This document shows, one piece after another, positions 1 through 33,421 of a DNA stretch of 64,000 nt; positions within the stretch are counted from its first letter, which is position 1, and each line of letters opens with the position of its first letter. The stretch comes from Bolinopsis microptera. Its lineage: Eukaryota > Ctenophora > Tentaculata > Lobata > Bolinopsidae. The DNA lies in the NCBI RefSeq assembly GCF_026151205.1, contig NC_087084.1:2944845-3008844 (forward strand). The letters are read 5' to 3'. The notes beneath the pieces are model-generated. The model worked only from the letters and a program-made list of their open reading frames with translations, was not told where the DNA came from and made no database searches. Both the position numbers and the translations under genes were made by a program.

Positions 1-355
1 ATATACAGGGTGGGCCAAAAGTCAGTACCCATACATTGGGTCTTATACCTCAGCTCCGCCGTGTTTTATCATTTATATTTGTTTCTTTGCAGTAAAATTT
101 ACTCCTTATCACACGTAATCATGAATAAACTTGTAATGCTTCATATCTCGGTTATCTGTTGCTACACTGTACACGTTGTATAACTCTCGTGAACGCCGGC
201 CACGCGCGATCAAAAAATTTTGCAACGTGTATCAAGTTATTTGAATTTTTTTAGAACAAATGTAATTCGAAATATGGCCAAACTGCAAACACAATCCAAT
301 AAAATTTAGCTCGAATCTCGATCCGATTTGCTACACGTTGTATATTTGTAGTGCG
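1..355. mobile_element. MITE-like element, CAGGGTGGGCC terminus (left end)
   Basis: After a TA dinucleotide, CAGGGTGGGCCAAAAGTCAG opens a segment that reappears in reverse orientation at about 28,655-29,115, where it ends ...GGCCCACCCTG followed by TA. TA flanks and CAGGGTG ends fit a Tc1/mariner-type non-autonomous element. This copy lacks the 93-bp insertion found in the other one. Its far end is not resolved. Confidence 0.6.
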
Positions 356-1300
356 ATGCATTACTGGTCCGCGCCGCACATCAAATAATTATTTTACTAG
401 CAACCACAGTAGATCGGCAAAATGTTAAATGCACCACTGGGCCTCGCCGAGCTGCGAAGGATTGACAATTGACATTGTAAATCAAGTAATTGTATATCCT
501 CTCTCGTGTTAACGGGTGATACTCGTAAAATATCTGTTCCATATATTGGACCGTCGACGAGTCCAACTCGGCCCGGCGCGCGTCCTGGTAGGTTGTAAAC
601 TTGAAACTTGTACATTGTAGCGCGATGCACTACTGGGTCGCGCGCGCATCAAATAATGCTTCTCGCAACCACATGCAGATCGGCGAGATGCGAAGGATTG
701 ACATCGTGAATCAAGTTGTAAACCTACAACTCTCGTGTTCTAGGTTTATAACCTACCATGACCAAAACGCGCGCCGAGTTCGACTCGTCGGTCCTCCCGT
801 AATATTTGGAACAAATATTTTACGAGTATCACCCGTTAACTGATCATGATCTCACAAAGCGTGCACTGATCCGGCCAGCCGGCCCCGGATCAAAAGCAAA
901 AAAGGAATTGCAGCGTGTGCGTGTCAAGATTCGATTATCCAAACTTGTATCACGTGGTGACCCCCACGGTCGCTTCACTGTAGAGTTTCGACGATACAGG
1001 GGGAGCCGCGCACTCGTGCGCGGCGGGTCATACATTACCTGGGGACCTCAGGCTATTATGTTCATAAACAATAGCTAGATTCGGCGGAATGACAGGCTGA
1101 GCGCGGCCCAGTAAGTATACACAGGGCTATGTTGTATGTGAAGACTTTTAGACTTGTATCCAGTATCTAATCATGTCGTGACTTCCATGATCGTCGTTTC
1201 ACTATACTATACTACGTCGTTTATACGATACAGGGGGAGCCGCGCACTCGTGCGCGGCGGTTGAGTCGGGTCATCTTACTATATATAAAGCGAGACGATA
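340..1300. repeat. GC-richer dispersed repeat cluster
   Basis: Composite of short recurrent modules: GCGATGCACTACTGGGTCGC...GCGAAGGATTGACATCG (around 350-480, 620-720, and again at 1,870-1,960, 31,835-31,880 and 39,736-39,790), GGAACAAATATTTTACGAGT (around 520, 806, 24,980 and 29,030) and a GC-rich hairpin CCGCGCACTCGTGCGCGG (1,007 and 1,242). Short ORFs here show no recognisable domain, so I treat them as chance. Confidence 0.65.
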
Positions 1301-2238
1301 TATATATATATATATATATATTTTGTAGCTGTACTCCTACACATTAAAAGTCGGTGTTGATTAGATCTTCGAAATAAGTCTTTGCATCATTTTATTAAAC
1401 ATCGTTATCTGAGATAAAATTGTTCTAAAAGCAACTGGAATATTCACAAATCTTTAAAATAACTTACAAACTAGGAAAGGAAAACAAGTCTTAGGAAGAC
1501 GTACAAAACTATGTGACTTAAAACGGTACAAAACTAAAATATACTGAGTAATAATCAAACGAAAATAATATATATATATATGGATCCGTGCCATTTTACT
1601 GACACCACTGCATCAACTTTAACGCGACTTTCCGCAAAAACCGTAAAAGATATACAACTGAAACTTTTTTGACTGGGTCAAATGCTTTATTGGCCTTCAA
1701 ATCAGCATGAAAAAATAAAAAATTGGCCAAGGAAAAGGAGTTTTAGAGCCCAAAATTTGGACCCCCAAGTGGTGTCAAAAACACAAATTAAATAGGTAAT
1801 AATTATTTTAGTCTCTTGAGTCTTGTCACCATTTTAGGGTTATACGGGTTCCTGCTAGTATTGATTCACGATGTCAATCCTTCGCATCTCGCCGATCTGC
1901 TGTGGTTGCGAGAAGCATTATTGGATGCGCGCGCGCGACCCAGTAGTGCATCGCGCTACAACTGCTAGTACAATTAACGTATGACAATATTAGACAAGTT
2001 TGACATTTGGAGGACTTCGCCGCCTCGGCGCGCCTTCGACGCGCTTCGCAGAGCAACGATTTCGATGGGTTGACATCGTCAATCAAGTTTGACATCTACT
2101 CTCACAGAAGCTCGAAAAGAGCGCCGCACATTAACATTGGGAATGGCGTGCATTGTCTCACGTCGTGACCCTCATTTCTCAGATCGTCCGATCCTGATTG
2201 TTATTCCATTTAATAATGGCATGGCAAAAGCCACGATA
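1301..2238. other. Non-coding region with repeat remnants
   Basis: AT-rich sequence with (AT)n runs near 1,300 and 1,570, an inverted copy of the dispersed module at 1,870-1,960 and another GC-rich hairpin at about 2,239-2,262. No gene is visible. Confidence 0.6.
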
Positions 2239-2399
2239 CAGCCGCTCACTCGCATGCGCGGCGGGCCTACAATGTGAGGCAAGGCGTGCCAGTATAGGTA
2301 ACATCGCCCTTAGCATATAATTACAGCATACAGGCAATTTTCGCATCGCATGTAATAAATGCTGCATTTTACTTGAAAGTTTCAATCGAAAGGTAATTT

Positions 2400-3640
2400 C
2401 AGTATTATCTTAATATCTTAACATGTAATTGAAATTGTGTTATCAGTTTGAGTTATGAACTTTAAGAGACTTTGTTTCTTCTTCAGAAGTTAGAACGGGT
2501 CAATCATAATACAAAGCGTAAAACAACAATAAAATACCATATTTTATCAATCAATATGTCACACGATTCCGTCCGTTCGAATAGGGGAAATACTGCAGCT
2601 TCATGTTTTAAAGAAAGACTGGCCTAATTTTTCTGATTAATTGGGCGGCATATTTGCATCAAATAATATAAAATTGATCATTGTGGAAATGGAATCATCA
2701 TTGTGGAATTTAACACTGGAATTTAGCACGTAAACATCAGAAATCATACTACTTTAACGCTTGAAATAATAACTGATTAATAATACTGCAGATTTCATTT
2801 TACTGTTTCGATTCATACTTTCAGTTAACTTTATTGTTTATGATGTTAAAGAAATAAAAACATTACTTATCAGTCATACCCCAGAAAAAATAGCACTTAA
2901 AACCTAAGAAAAATTGTGTTAAGTTTTCATGTATTGTGCATGACTACATGACTACATGACGTACGTATGTACATATTATTATAAATTTACTTTTACCAAT
3001 AATTGAATAGTTGTAAATGATGCAGGTATTCAAATGGAGGAAAGTAACAGTACAAAACTGATAAACCTCCCGAGTCCCGTATACTGCATGCCATCAATGC
3101 TATCCAATCATAATTAGGATGTATATATTAGAGTTTAAGTTCTACAAAATGTTGCACATGACTAGTATTATAACACACTTCAGCCTAAACTTCCAAACAG
3201 AACGTCAAATCTAACCAAGATAAAAATGTGTAGATAAAAATGTAAAAGCTGATCAAGTTTAATTTTTCACTGTGAAAATTAAAAGATAAATGTTTAAACA
3301 TTTTCGATAATCTGCAACGGAAAATGTAAACTAAAAGGACAATTAAAAGGTATTAAAAAATTAAGAATAATACAATAAATTAGATGCAGACTTTCAAATC
3401 AAACCCAAGATTTGTTATAAAACTCAAACGAATCTAGTTATGTCCGAAAATGTCTAGATATCAAATTAAAAGTTCAAATATGTCCGTTTACAGTCAGAAA
3501 AAATACTGCCCGCAAGGTATTATGAGTGCAACCCTGAAAAGAGAAAAAACGTACTCTAAGAAAATCAGAAACTACCAGGAGGGACTGAATTGTTATTTTG
3601 TGCTAAGTGAATCATACAGGTGGATCATACAGTGTCCAAA
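2400..3640. other. 3' flank of the integrin gene, no gene seen
   Basis: AT-rich sequence conserved in the opposite arm (51,850-53,050). Both arms show scattered substitutions and short indels, and no ORF is conserved between them, which argues against coding function. Confidence 0.6.
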
Positions 3641-3650
3641 GTGGGAATAA

Positions 3651-3775
3651 CAGTCTCAATTTAGACAGTCTCAATTTAGACAGTCTCACTTAAGACAGTC
3701 TCACTTAAGAAAGTCTCACTTTAGACAGTCTCACTTTAGACAGTCTCACTTTAGACAGTCTAACTTTAGACTGCA
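3651..3775. repeat. 15-bp tandem repeat, short allele (about 8 units)
   Basis: Units of CAGTCTCACTTAAGA or CAGTCTCACTTTAGA. The same locus in the other arm (50,995-51,792) has about 53 units. Confidence 0.95.
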
Positions 3776-4288
3776 GTATTGAAGCTTTGGTTTTCAGGCG
3801 CTTACAATTCACATTCCCTCAAGGTAACTTGCCTCATTTTCGAAATCTTCGAAATAGAGCCAGCTGCAGCAGCAACCAATGGATCATTTCTAACTTTTAA
3901 TGATATTCTTTAATAATATTCTTTAATAATACTGTAAATATTAAGTAAAATTGTACAAAATTCAAACAACATGACTCGTATCCTACAATGGTCGTATTTA
4001 CAATGTCTTTCTGTAGGATCTTTCTCTCGGCAGTATCGTATTTACATGGTACAACAGTGCGGGACACTCTTTTCTTCGTCGTATTTACTTGCTTTACTTT
4101 GATAATAATAGATTCTGTGGGAAATCTTTAATTAATATAATTATAAGGAAAATAAATATTGTTAATAATAGCGATAAACATATATGTTTTTTGTTATTTC
4201 TCTTATTAAACAATGTCTGAATGTTTAAGTAAAGTAAGTATCAATTTACAATTAATAAATTTAATAATTATTTATAAATTTACCTATA

Positions 4289-26114
<21,826 letters not shown>

Positions 26115-26689
26115 GCCTAAATTAAGTGTTATAAGGTACAAAAGAGTTCTAATGAGATCACAGTACAGCTAAATACCTTTTGTGTTAAGGATACACAAGT
26201 AGGAAAACCAAGATTTTTAATTAAAAAGATAATTTGGTTATGATTAAACGGCCTAAGGATGGTGAAAATCACGATTAGAGAAAATACCTAGATGCTATCA
26301 GTGATTTTATCTTTCATCGTAGCCATTTGTAATTTATATTTTGTTGCAATATAGTTTCCCTCTGGGTGATTGATTTGGGAATGGCCTGTAAAGCCAGTCA
26401 ATATTTACTCAAATAATGTATAATTATAATAATATGAAATCCACACACAAATACGCAAATATGTATATGATTGGTATTATAATTTAACTCAAAAATCAAT
26501 TTCGGATATTAAAATAATTTAAAGGCGCTGATCTGCAATCAGCACATTTATTAGGCCAAGAAATTGAATCATTCATGCTTCATCCTAGATGATTCATATT
26601 ATTATTTATTAAGTCTCAATTGTGTTCAGATGTGTAAAATTTGATCACATGACTTCATGTGCAAATACCTTCATGTCTGGTACAGTAAA

Positions 26690-27110
26690 TGGAAGTTAAT
26701 CCCAAACTGTGATAAAAACAAGACTGAATGTATTATGATTGCACCAATACTCATAGGTCGACACCAACAATCGACCCATAACATATACATATAAATCAAC
26801 TGTTCTTGGACTAAGCATCGACAACAAGCTTACCTGCAAGGGTCACACAAAGTTAAAACTCAAACAATGCTGGTTTGATTGGCACAGGATCACCCGCCAC
26901 AGAGGTCTGAATGCAAGTTCGCTCAGAATGCTCTTCAGAACAGTAGTTCTCACAAAACTTCTATATGCTGCTCCTATATGGCTAAAAGATTACCTAGATA
27001 ACATTGATGAAAGGAGCAAAAAGGACGAAAAGTTCTTTCCTCGCTACTCAAGTAGAAGCACAGACACCAAAGTTATGTCTCTCTTATATTACACTCTTAT
27101 ATTACACAGC
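26690..27110 (+). pseudogene. Jockey-superfamily LINE reverse transcriptase fragment
   Basis: Broken frames read KWKLIPNCDKNKTECIMIAP, then TVLGLSIDNKLTCKGHTKLK, then LRMLFRTVVLTKLLYAAPIW. These match the W-L-iN-KTe, vLGl-iD and Y-aapiW blocks at the 3' part of LINE reverse transcriptases. No intact domain. Confidence 0.65.
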
Positions 27111-27199
27111 CATGACATCACCTTTGCAGTATTTCTGGCAAGGGTGGCCAGCAACTGCGACCCTCAATGTCCAACTTGCCACTGGCAAGTCTAATACCT

Positions 27200-28550
27200 G
27201 GCAAGTTGCCAGGTATTAGACAACAGCTACAACAGAATTTTCTCCTGTCCACTGTACAGCTGCTCCTACAGAGAAACCCAATAAGAGCATTCCACTAGTG
27301 CATCATTGCCTTCCGCTCTCTAGCACAAATTGAACTATCATAAATATGAGTATTATAGAGCTCTCCTTGCCCATTTCCTTGTGACATTACTTTCCCTTCA
27401 GCCTCTACAACTCGCTCTGCTGCCTCATATTATAATGCGGAGGTTGGCTGGCTCTTTTATAATAAATACGACACTCCAATTTACAGAATGCTTGTTATAG
27501 AATAAAACAAATAAATATTATCAGACTATACATGCAGCATGATTAACTGGTGGATAAGCCCTCGGTAAAAACGGATCCGGAAAAGTCATTGTGGCACTCG
27601 GGTCCTTGGTATTGTCGTCGGTATATTGTCCATTACCTACGTTCTGCTTTCATAGTTTAAACAATAGTGAGTTCTAAACATAAATATAACAGCTTTAAAC
27701 CGACTAAGTATGAATGAATGAAATACCTGACAATCTACACTCCTATAAAAATTAAAAAAGCATGAGTAACTCGTAGTGATGTATGATTTCTAAAAACTTT
27801 AAATTAAATTTGGCACTCACAGGTCCTCATGATCATGTGATCGCCGCATGAGGTTCTGTAAATGCGCAGGGCACCTTCGAGCTTATATTATTCACCTTAC
27901 TGAGGCAGTCAACCAACGCGCGGCTTTATTTTTATGATATGATATGTTTTGATTGTTATTAATAAATACCAAAATTTAAATTTGTTTTCCTTGTTTTCCT
28001 ATTCTGGACCTTATTATCTTTAGTTTAGTTGAGAATTCTCAACACTCACTTCCAAGTCGAGTACTCTCAACCCACTTAGTCCACATACCTCACAAACTTA
28101 AAGCACAGTATTTTAGTGGTCTAAACTCATAATACTCGTCAAAGATGGTACCTCTCTACTCAATCGTAGGAGAAGACAACAACAATTTAGGTGGCTGCAT
28201 TTTATTTTGATATTAGTAGGTCCTAGTAATTATCCTTATTGTCTTAAAGTTTTAAGAGAACTATCCTTAAACTATTTTAATGCAGTCACTCAGATGAGTT
28301 ATATGCCAGAACACTTCAACATAGACGCATATTCTGCCCACAATAATGGTCTATAGTTGTATTTATGAAAATTACTGAGTGGTGCTTAGCTTGTCATTCC
28401 GCCATATCTCCAATTGGTGTGTCTACAAACATAACAATAACACAAAGCCTTGGGTCCCCAAGTAAAATCTAAAATAATGAGAAGCAATTTAATAAATATG
28501 AAAGTATAATAAAAATGAAAAACAATAGATTAAACGCAGCCGGTCATTTA
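27200..28550. other. Intergenic region, nothing recognised
   Basis: AT-rich sequence without a supported ORF; remnants of LINE-like text stop near 27,450. Confidence 0.5.
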
Positions 28551-28569
28551 TGTAGCGCTCGATTTTCAT

Positions 28570-29115
28570 TACCTAGGGACCCCAGGCTATTATGTTCATA
28601 AACGAATAAAGATTTGGCGGAATGACAGGCTGAGCGCGGCCCAGTAACACTACAAATATACAACATGTAGCAAATCGGATCGAGATTCGAGCTAAATTTT
28701 ATTGGATTGTGTTTTCAGTTGAGCCATATTTCGAATTACATTTATTCTAAAAAAATTGGAGTTGTAGCTTCTCAGATGACTTGATACACGTTGCAAACTT
28801 TTTGATCGCGCGCGGCCGGCGTTCACGAGAGTTATACAACGTGTACAGTGTGGCAACAGATAACCTAGATATGAAGCATAACGAGTTTATTCATTACGTG
28901 TGATCAGGAGTAAATTTTACTGCAAAGCAACAACTCTAAAATATAAATGATAAAACACGGCGGAGCTTTGTAGGTTTACAACCTACCAGGATGCGCGCCG
29001 AGTTGGACTCGTCGACGGTCCAATACATGGAACAGATATTTTACGAGTATCACCCATTAAGGCGGAGCTGAGGTATAAGATCCAATGTATGGGTACTGAC
29101 TTTTGGCCCACCCTG
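28570..29115. mobile_element. MITE-like element, CAGGGTGGGCC family (second copy)
   Basis: 28,655-29,115 is the reverse complement of 6 to about 345, ending GGCCCACCCTG before TA. The left part (28,570-28,650, GGCTATTATGTTCATAAAC...GGCGGAATGACAGGCTGAGC) repeats 1,048-1,112. It contains a nested 93-bp insertion. Confidence 0.65.
28968..29060. mobile_element. 93-bp mini-insertion with 9-bp target duplication
   Basis: Flanked by perfect GGCGGAGCT copies (28,959-28,967 and 29,061-29,069). The homologous element at the start of the window has a single copy (AGCTCCGCC at 52-60) and no insertion, which is an empty site. The insert starts TTGTAGGTTTACAACCTACC and ends TATCACCCATTAA. It has no ORF and no obvious terminal inverted repeats. 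Related copies at about 484-600, 704-842 and 24,933-25,012. Confidence 0.75.
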
Positions 29116-29650
29116 TATATATTTAGTATATACGGGTGCTCTCCTTGTTATTAATTATTCAGTTTTTATTATTCAGTTAAACTGTGATTAAACTTGTTAG
29201 CCCAAGCGTTTTGGTCCGTCATTCCTGCCACTCATCATTGCCTACTGCAAAGTAGAAATTTTTCTGAGACAATAGAGAAACTGACCTTGTCTCACTAAAT
29301 TCAACCACTTTCCATAATAAAATACTAACAAATAAAGTTTTAAAAATAATTATATTCAACCACTATACTAAAAAATATTTCCTCAAGTTTACTTCTAGTT
29401 GACTAATTCGTGGTTTAAGCTCTTATTTTATCTATGAAAGGAATGTAAAATAAAACTCATTGTTTCATTGAAAGCCTTTTGATTTTCAAACAAAAAAATA
29501 TGAAACACTAATACAAAGTTACTGAGTTTAAATCAGCTGAACGGTGCTCAAAATTAAAGGATGATATATGATATATATAATGCCTACTGGTGAGACTAGT
29601 AGGCATTAGGTGAGACCAGTGCGTGGCATTAGGTGAGACCAGTGCACATC
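29116..29650. other. AT-rich spacer with GTGAGACCAGTGC duplications
   Basis: No gene seen. 29,582-29,645 carries two to three copies of GGCATTAGGTGAGACCAGTG next to the LINE fragment. Confidence 0.5.
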
Positions 29651-29654
29651 TTAT

Positions 29655-31066
29655 AAGTTATCTTTCAATAAGTGATCAGATTACGTCAGTGGTTCAAGCA
29701 TGTAATATTCAGATCAGAACTTTGTGGTTTATTGCATCAAAACTGTCTTTTAACCTTTAGATTCAGCTTGTTCATGCTCTAGTACTCTCTAGAATTGATT
29801 ATTGCAATAGCGTATATTTTGGACTGAGCTCTTATGATTTAAGTCGTTTACAGAAGGTGCAAAATTCTGCTGTAAGATTTATTTTCGGGAGAGGAAGAAA
29901 GGCACACACTACTCCACTACTTAAGAAAGTTCATTTTCTACCAGTTAGATTTAGAATAGATTTTAAGATTGCCCTACTTGCCTACTAGCGTTTAAATAAT
30001 ATAGCTCCTCCTTACTTAAAAGAGTTGATATCTCCTAGGCAGCAAAGTTTTAAAAATGTACGTCTTGATAATGATTATTTTTACCTTAGTTTTCCGCCCT
30101 CTCCTAACTACCTTAATTCCCAAAAATTTGGGCGACAAAAAATTTGAGCGGGCCTCTCGCCCAAATTTTTTGCAGACCAAATTAATTGCATAAATCTTTT
30201 CCGTCTGCTAAATTTTTTGCTAACCAAACTTTTGGCATTTGGCCTGTGGCCCTGAAATCTATAGAAAGATGGCTTTTTCTTCATATCCAAGTGAAATAAT
30301 ATTTGAAATTTTAGTTTTCTAATCTGTCATTCATGGCTTGACCAAGTAAAAAGGCTTATATTTTAAATGAATAGAAATAGCTGGAATAGCTAACAGCTAC
30401 TAATAAAACAAATGGCTAGAGGTACGGATAGCTAGAGATTTAAACAAGATCTGCAAATGGATTATCGTCGACCGTAAAATCTGGGCAGATCGTAAATTTC
30501 ATAATGTGAAACAACTCAGACTACCACCTACATGCTTAAAATTTAAAGCAAAATGACTGGAATAATAAGGAATAATAATGAACTAAGGCAAATATCTAAC
30601 TGAAATTTTAGTGGAAAATCGTTCATTTTTCGAAGAATTTGTGCCCAAATTTTCGGTCGCCGAAATGAATTCAAATTTCCTGCCCAAATTTTTCGGGCTC
30701 AAATAAATTGTGCTCAATATAATGGCACACAAATTTTTGGGAACTAAGGTATGTAAACACAGAGAAAGCTTTTAGTCACTGTGCAGTTAAAGTATTTAAT
30801 TCCTTGCCATACGACATAAGATCAGCTGAGTCAGTTACATCTTTCAAGACCAAACTTAAAACATACTTCTTTTCTCTAGCATTTGATTGATTTTGCATTT
30901 ACATAGGTGAAATGAACTTGTCATGTCTAATTTTCAATTAAACTAAGCTCAGTTAATGTAAGAGCCGCTTTAGAAAGCACTGGAGTTTATCTCCAGGATT
31001 AAATTATATCGAGTTATATGATTTAGCTATAAGGCGGTTTATAAATGTTGTATTTATTATTATTAT
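29655..31066 (+). pseudogene. 3' end of an L2/Rex-like LINE, split by a MITE
   Basis: Reads ...LVHALVLSRIDYCNSVYFGL, LQKVQNSAVRFIF and VHFLPVRFRIDFKIALLAY up to about 30,100. After a MITE (30,116-30,750) it resumes TEKAFSHCAVKVFNSLPYDI then RSAESVTSFKTKLKTYFFSL AFD and a stop. The order matches the thumb and C-terminus of LINE RTs. The 3' UTR ends TATAAATGTTGTATTTATTA TTATTATAA, the usual microsatellite tail. One in-frame stop lies near 29,988. Confidence 0.8.
30116..30750. mobile_element. MITE nested in the LINE fragment
   Basis: Ends TTCCCAAAAATTTG... and ...CAAATTTTTGGGAA are inverted repeats, and the interior is full of CAAATTTTT motifs. It interrupts the LINE C-terminal frame. The flanks ACCTTAA/CTAAGGT are not a clean duplication. 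Confidence 0.7.
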
Positions 31067-31354
31067 AAAGGGTCTCAATAAGAGGTCTCGACTGCCTAGG
31101 CGTCAAACCTTGGCAGTCGGTAGTTTTCCTCTGGCCCGGGATCAGCTGACCCTAGGGACCAGAGGGTAAAGGTGTAGAGACTATGTGTATCTACAAATCT
31201 TTCGAGGTTGTTTTTACAAGAGACAGGGCTTGCTACGCAAGGGAAGAAAACCGGGAGAAACAATCACAAATTATACAAATAAATATTATAAAACCTAGCA
31301 AAAAGAAATTCAAACAATCCTACACTACTACAAATGTTTATTACATACTACATG
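31062..31354 (-). mobile_element. 5'-truncated copy of the AlkB-LINE 3' end
   Basis: Nearly identical to 32,322-32,612: it holds the CTCTGGTCCCTAGGG...CCAGAGG and GACTGCC...GGCAGTC hairpins and the TTATAATAATA tail, read on the minus strand. No coding sequence. Confidence 0.75.
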
Positions 31355-31363
31355 TAATTATTA

Positions 31364-31425
31364 TAAAGGGTCTCAATAAGAGGTCTCGACTGCCTAGGCG
31401 TCAAACCTTGGCAGTCGGTAATTAT
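31364..31425 (-). mobile_element. Shorter copy of the same LINE 3' terminus
   Basis: Only the last 60 or so bases (GACTGCC...GGCAGTC hairpin, GAGACCTCTTATTGAGACCC) remain, beside an (ATT)n run. Confidence 0.7.
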
Positions 31426-31439
31426 TATTATTATTATTG

Positions 31440-32310
31440 CGTGAAAATTATAGCAGAGCGTAAAGATGCGTTTCTGTGCTGTGTGACGAGGTCTTTAGGT
31501 AAGTAAAAATTGTATGAACCACTCCTTAACCTATAAAACTGGTGGTTATATCATATTCAGAAATCAGACTTAACATATCAAGAGACGCAGTTACTGAAAT
31601 CCTGTTGGAAACCTGCTGGACGCCGATACAAAGTCGAACCCAATTCTAATTGACTCTGACTTCTAAATCAATCCACCAGGAAACATAGCAGAAAAGGCTC
31701 GAATTGATGTCTTCACTCTCCAGTGTTATAGGATTGTAAAGTCCTTTGCAGAGAAAACTTATGAATCATTAAAAAAACGTAGTTAAAAGCATCTCCACTC
31801 CAATGGTATTCTGCTTATTGAATATGTCAATCCTTTGCAGCTCGGAGTGGCCCAGTGGTGCATTTTTGACATGACTGTATTGGATTTTCTGTAACGTCAG
31901 TTACTGTTCTGCAGTAAGCTTTTTTAATAATTTTGTATCGTATATTGAAGTATTCAGATTGTTTGTATATTTGGAGTTCTATATATTCTTAAAGAAATTT
32001 TAATATTTTATGATTTTTCATCTTTATTATCTTGTATATCATTTTGTTAGTCTGTTGAGTCTCATACATAGATTTCTTGTGGTCACCATCTATGTTTTGT
32101 TAGAAAACCTGCTAACCTTTCTGGGATATCTTCTTGTTAGGTGTATCTGCCTTATTTAGTCAGGATTTTACTTGCAGCTATAAACTTCCGTTTTTACTCC
32201 TGTCCAAGGCGAGATGCACGATCTCTACTGTCATTTAGGTATCATTTACAGCTGAGCATAAGGGTTAAATTTAAATTATTTAACCTTTTGGTGCTGTATA
32301 AAAATAACAT
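31440..32310. other. Spacer between retrotransposon copies
   Basis: No ORF with recognisable domains. 31,835-31,880 is another inverted copy of the GTCAATCCTTTGCAGCTC...CCCAGTGGTGCAT dispersed module. Confidence 0.5.
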
Positions 32311-32439
32311 TTATTTATTATTATAAAGGGTCTCAATAAGAGGTCTCGACTGCCTAGGCGTCAAACCTTGGCAGTCGGTAGTTTTCCTCTGGCCCGGGAT
32401 CAGCTGACCCTAGGGACCAGAGGGTAAAGGTGTAGAGAC

Positions 32440-32835
32440 TATGTGTATCTACAAATCTTTCGAGGTTGTTTTTACAAGAGACAGGGCTTGCTACGCAAGG
32501 GAAGAAAACCGGGAGAAACAATCACAAATTATACAAATAAATATTATAAAACCTAGCAAAAAGAAATTCAAACAATCCTACACTAGACTACAAAAGTTTA
32601 TTACATACTACAGTGTAATACACGATAAATAAATGCTGTATAATCAAGAAACAGGGCTTGCAGGGCAAGGGACGGAACACAGGGACTGGTTACAGAGTGT
32701 ATAAAACAGTGATTCAGCAAGTACCCATTGGGTATTGCTGAATCTGACCCACAAAATACCACAATCAATACAAGAATATACAATATAACTAACATCATGT
32801 TTATACAAGAATCAGGGCATGCAGAGCAAGAGAAG
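32440..32835 (-). repeat. Repeated hairpin motif in the LINE 3' UTR
   Basis: Three copies about 160-170 bp apart (32,474-32,502; 32,644-32,672; 32,805-32,833) of ACAAGAnACAGGGCTTGCnnn followed by GCAAGGGA (plus-strand writing). CTTGC and GCAAG can pair around a 3-base loop. The loop varies (TAC, AGG, AGA) while the stem is mostly kept. The motif also occurs at 31,216 and at 38,520. Confidence 0.75.
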
Positions 32836-33421
32836 AAAAATAAGAGAAAAACTCCAACACATGTATACCCCTTTGTCCAGTAAATAACAATAATTACTTG
32901 TACACAAAGCTGTATAATATAAAATACATAACAAATACACACTACACAGTCTACCCAATACACGAGTTAAAAATTAGAATTAGAATTAGAATCAAATTTA
33001 CACAGCAATACAATAAGAATAAAAATAATTTAAGAGGCTTCAATCTGCTGTGCAGGACATTCAAGTCAGTCGAAAACTGTTAGCAGAACACCCTTCTAGG
33101 GAAATAAGGATATAGTTTGTAAAACATAATGAGTAATAAAATAATGAGTGATAAAATAAGATATGATTTAACAGTGAACTGTGGGCATGAAGGTAACAAT
33201 TAAGATTACATAGATGCCCACTTTGGGATTACGTTAGTAATGTTATTTACAGTTATATACAGAGAAGTATAGAACAATAATAGATTGGCAATGATAAAAA
33301 ATGGGAACGAATAAAGGAGATGTTTAAAGTTCTATACTTCTGGAAATACCTAGGTCATATATAACTCAGGGGGCCTTTCCACCCGACAAAAACTCCAGCC
33401 CCATAAAATTTGTTTCAGTTG

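Noticed and set aside
806-1078. 90-codon ORF in the GC-rich patch
   Set aside because: Composed of dispersed repeat modules; no domain, no splice context.
1007-1262. Helitron 3' termini
   Set aside because: The GC hairpins resemble Helitron ends, but no CTRR terminus or 5' TC end could be placed.
31062-31440. tRNA or snRNA-like folding in the GACTGCC...GGCAGTC block
   Set aside because: Hairpins are present but there is no cloverleaf or promoter box; it is the LINE 3' end.
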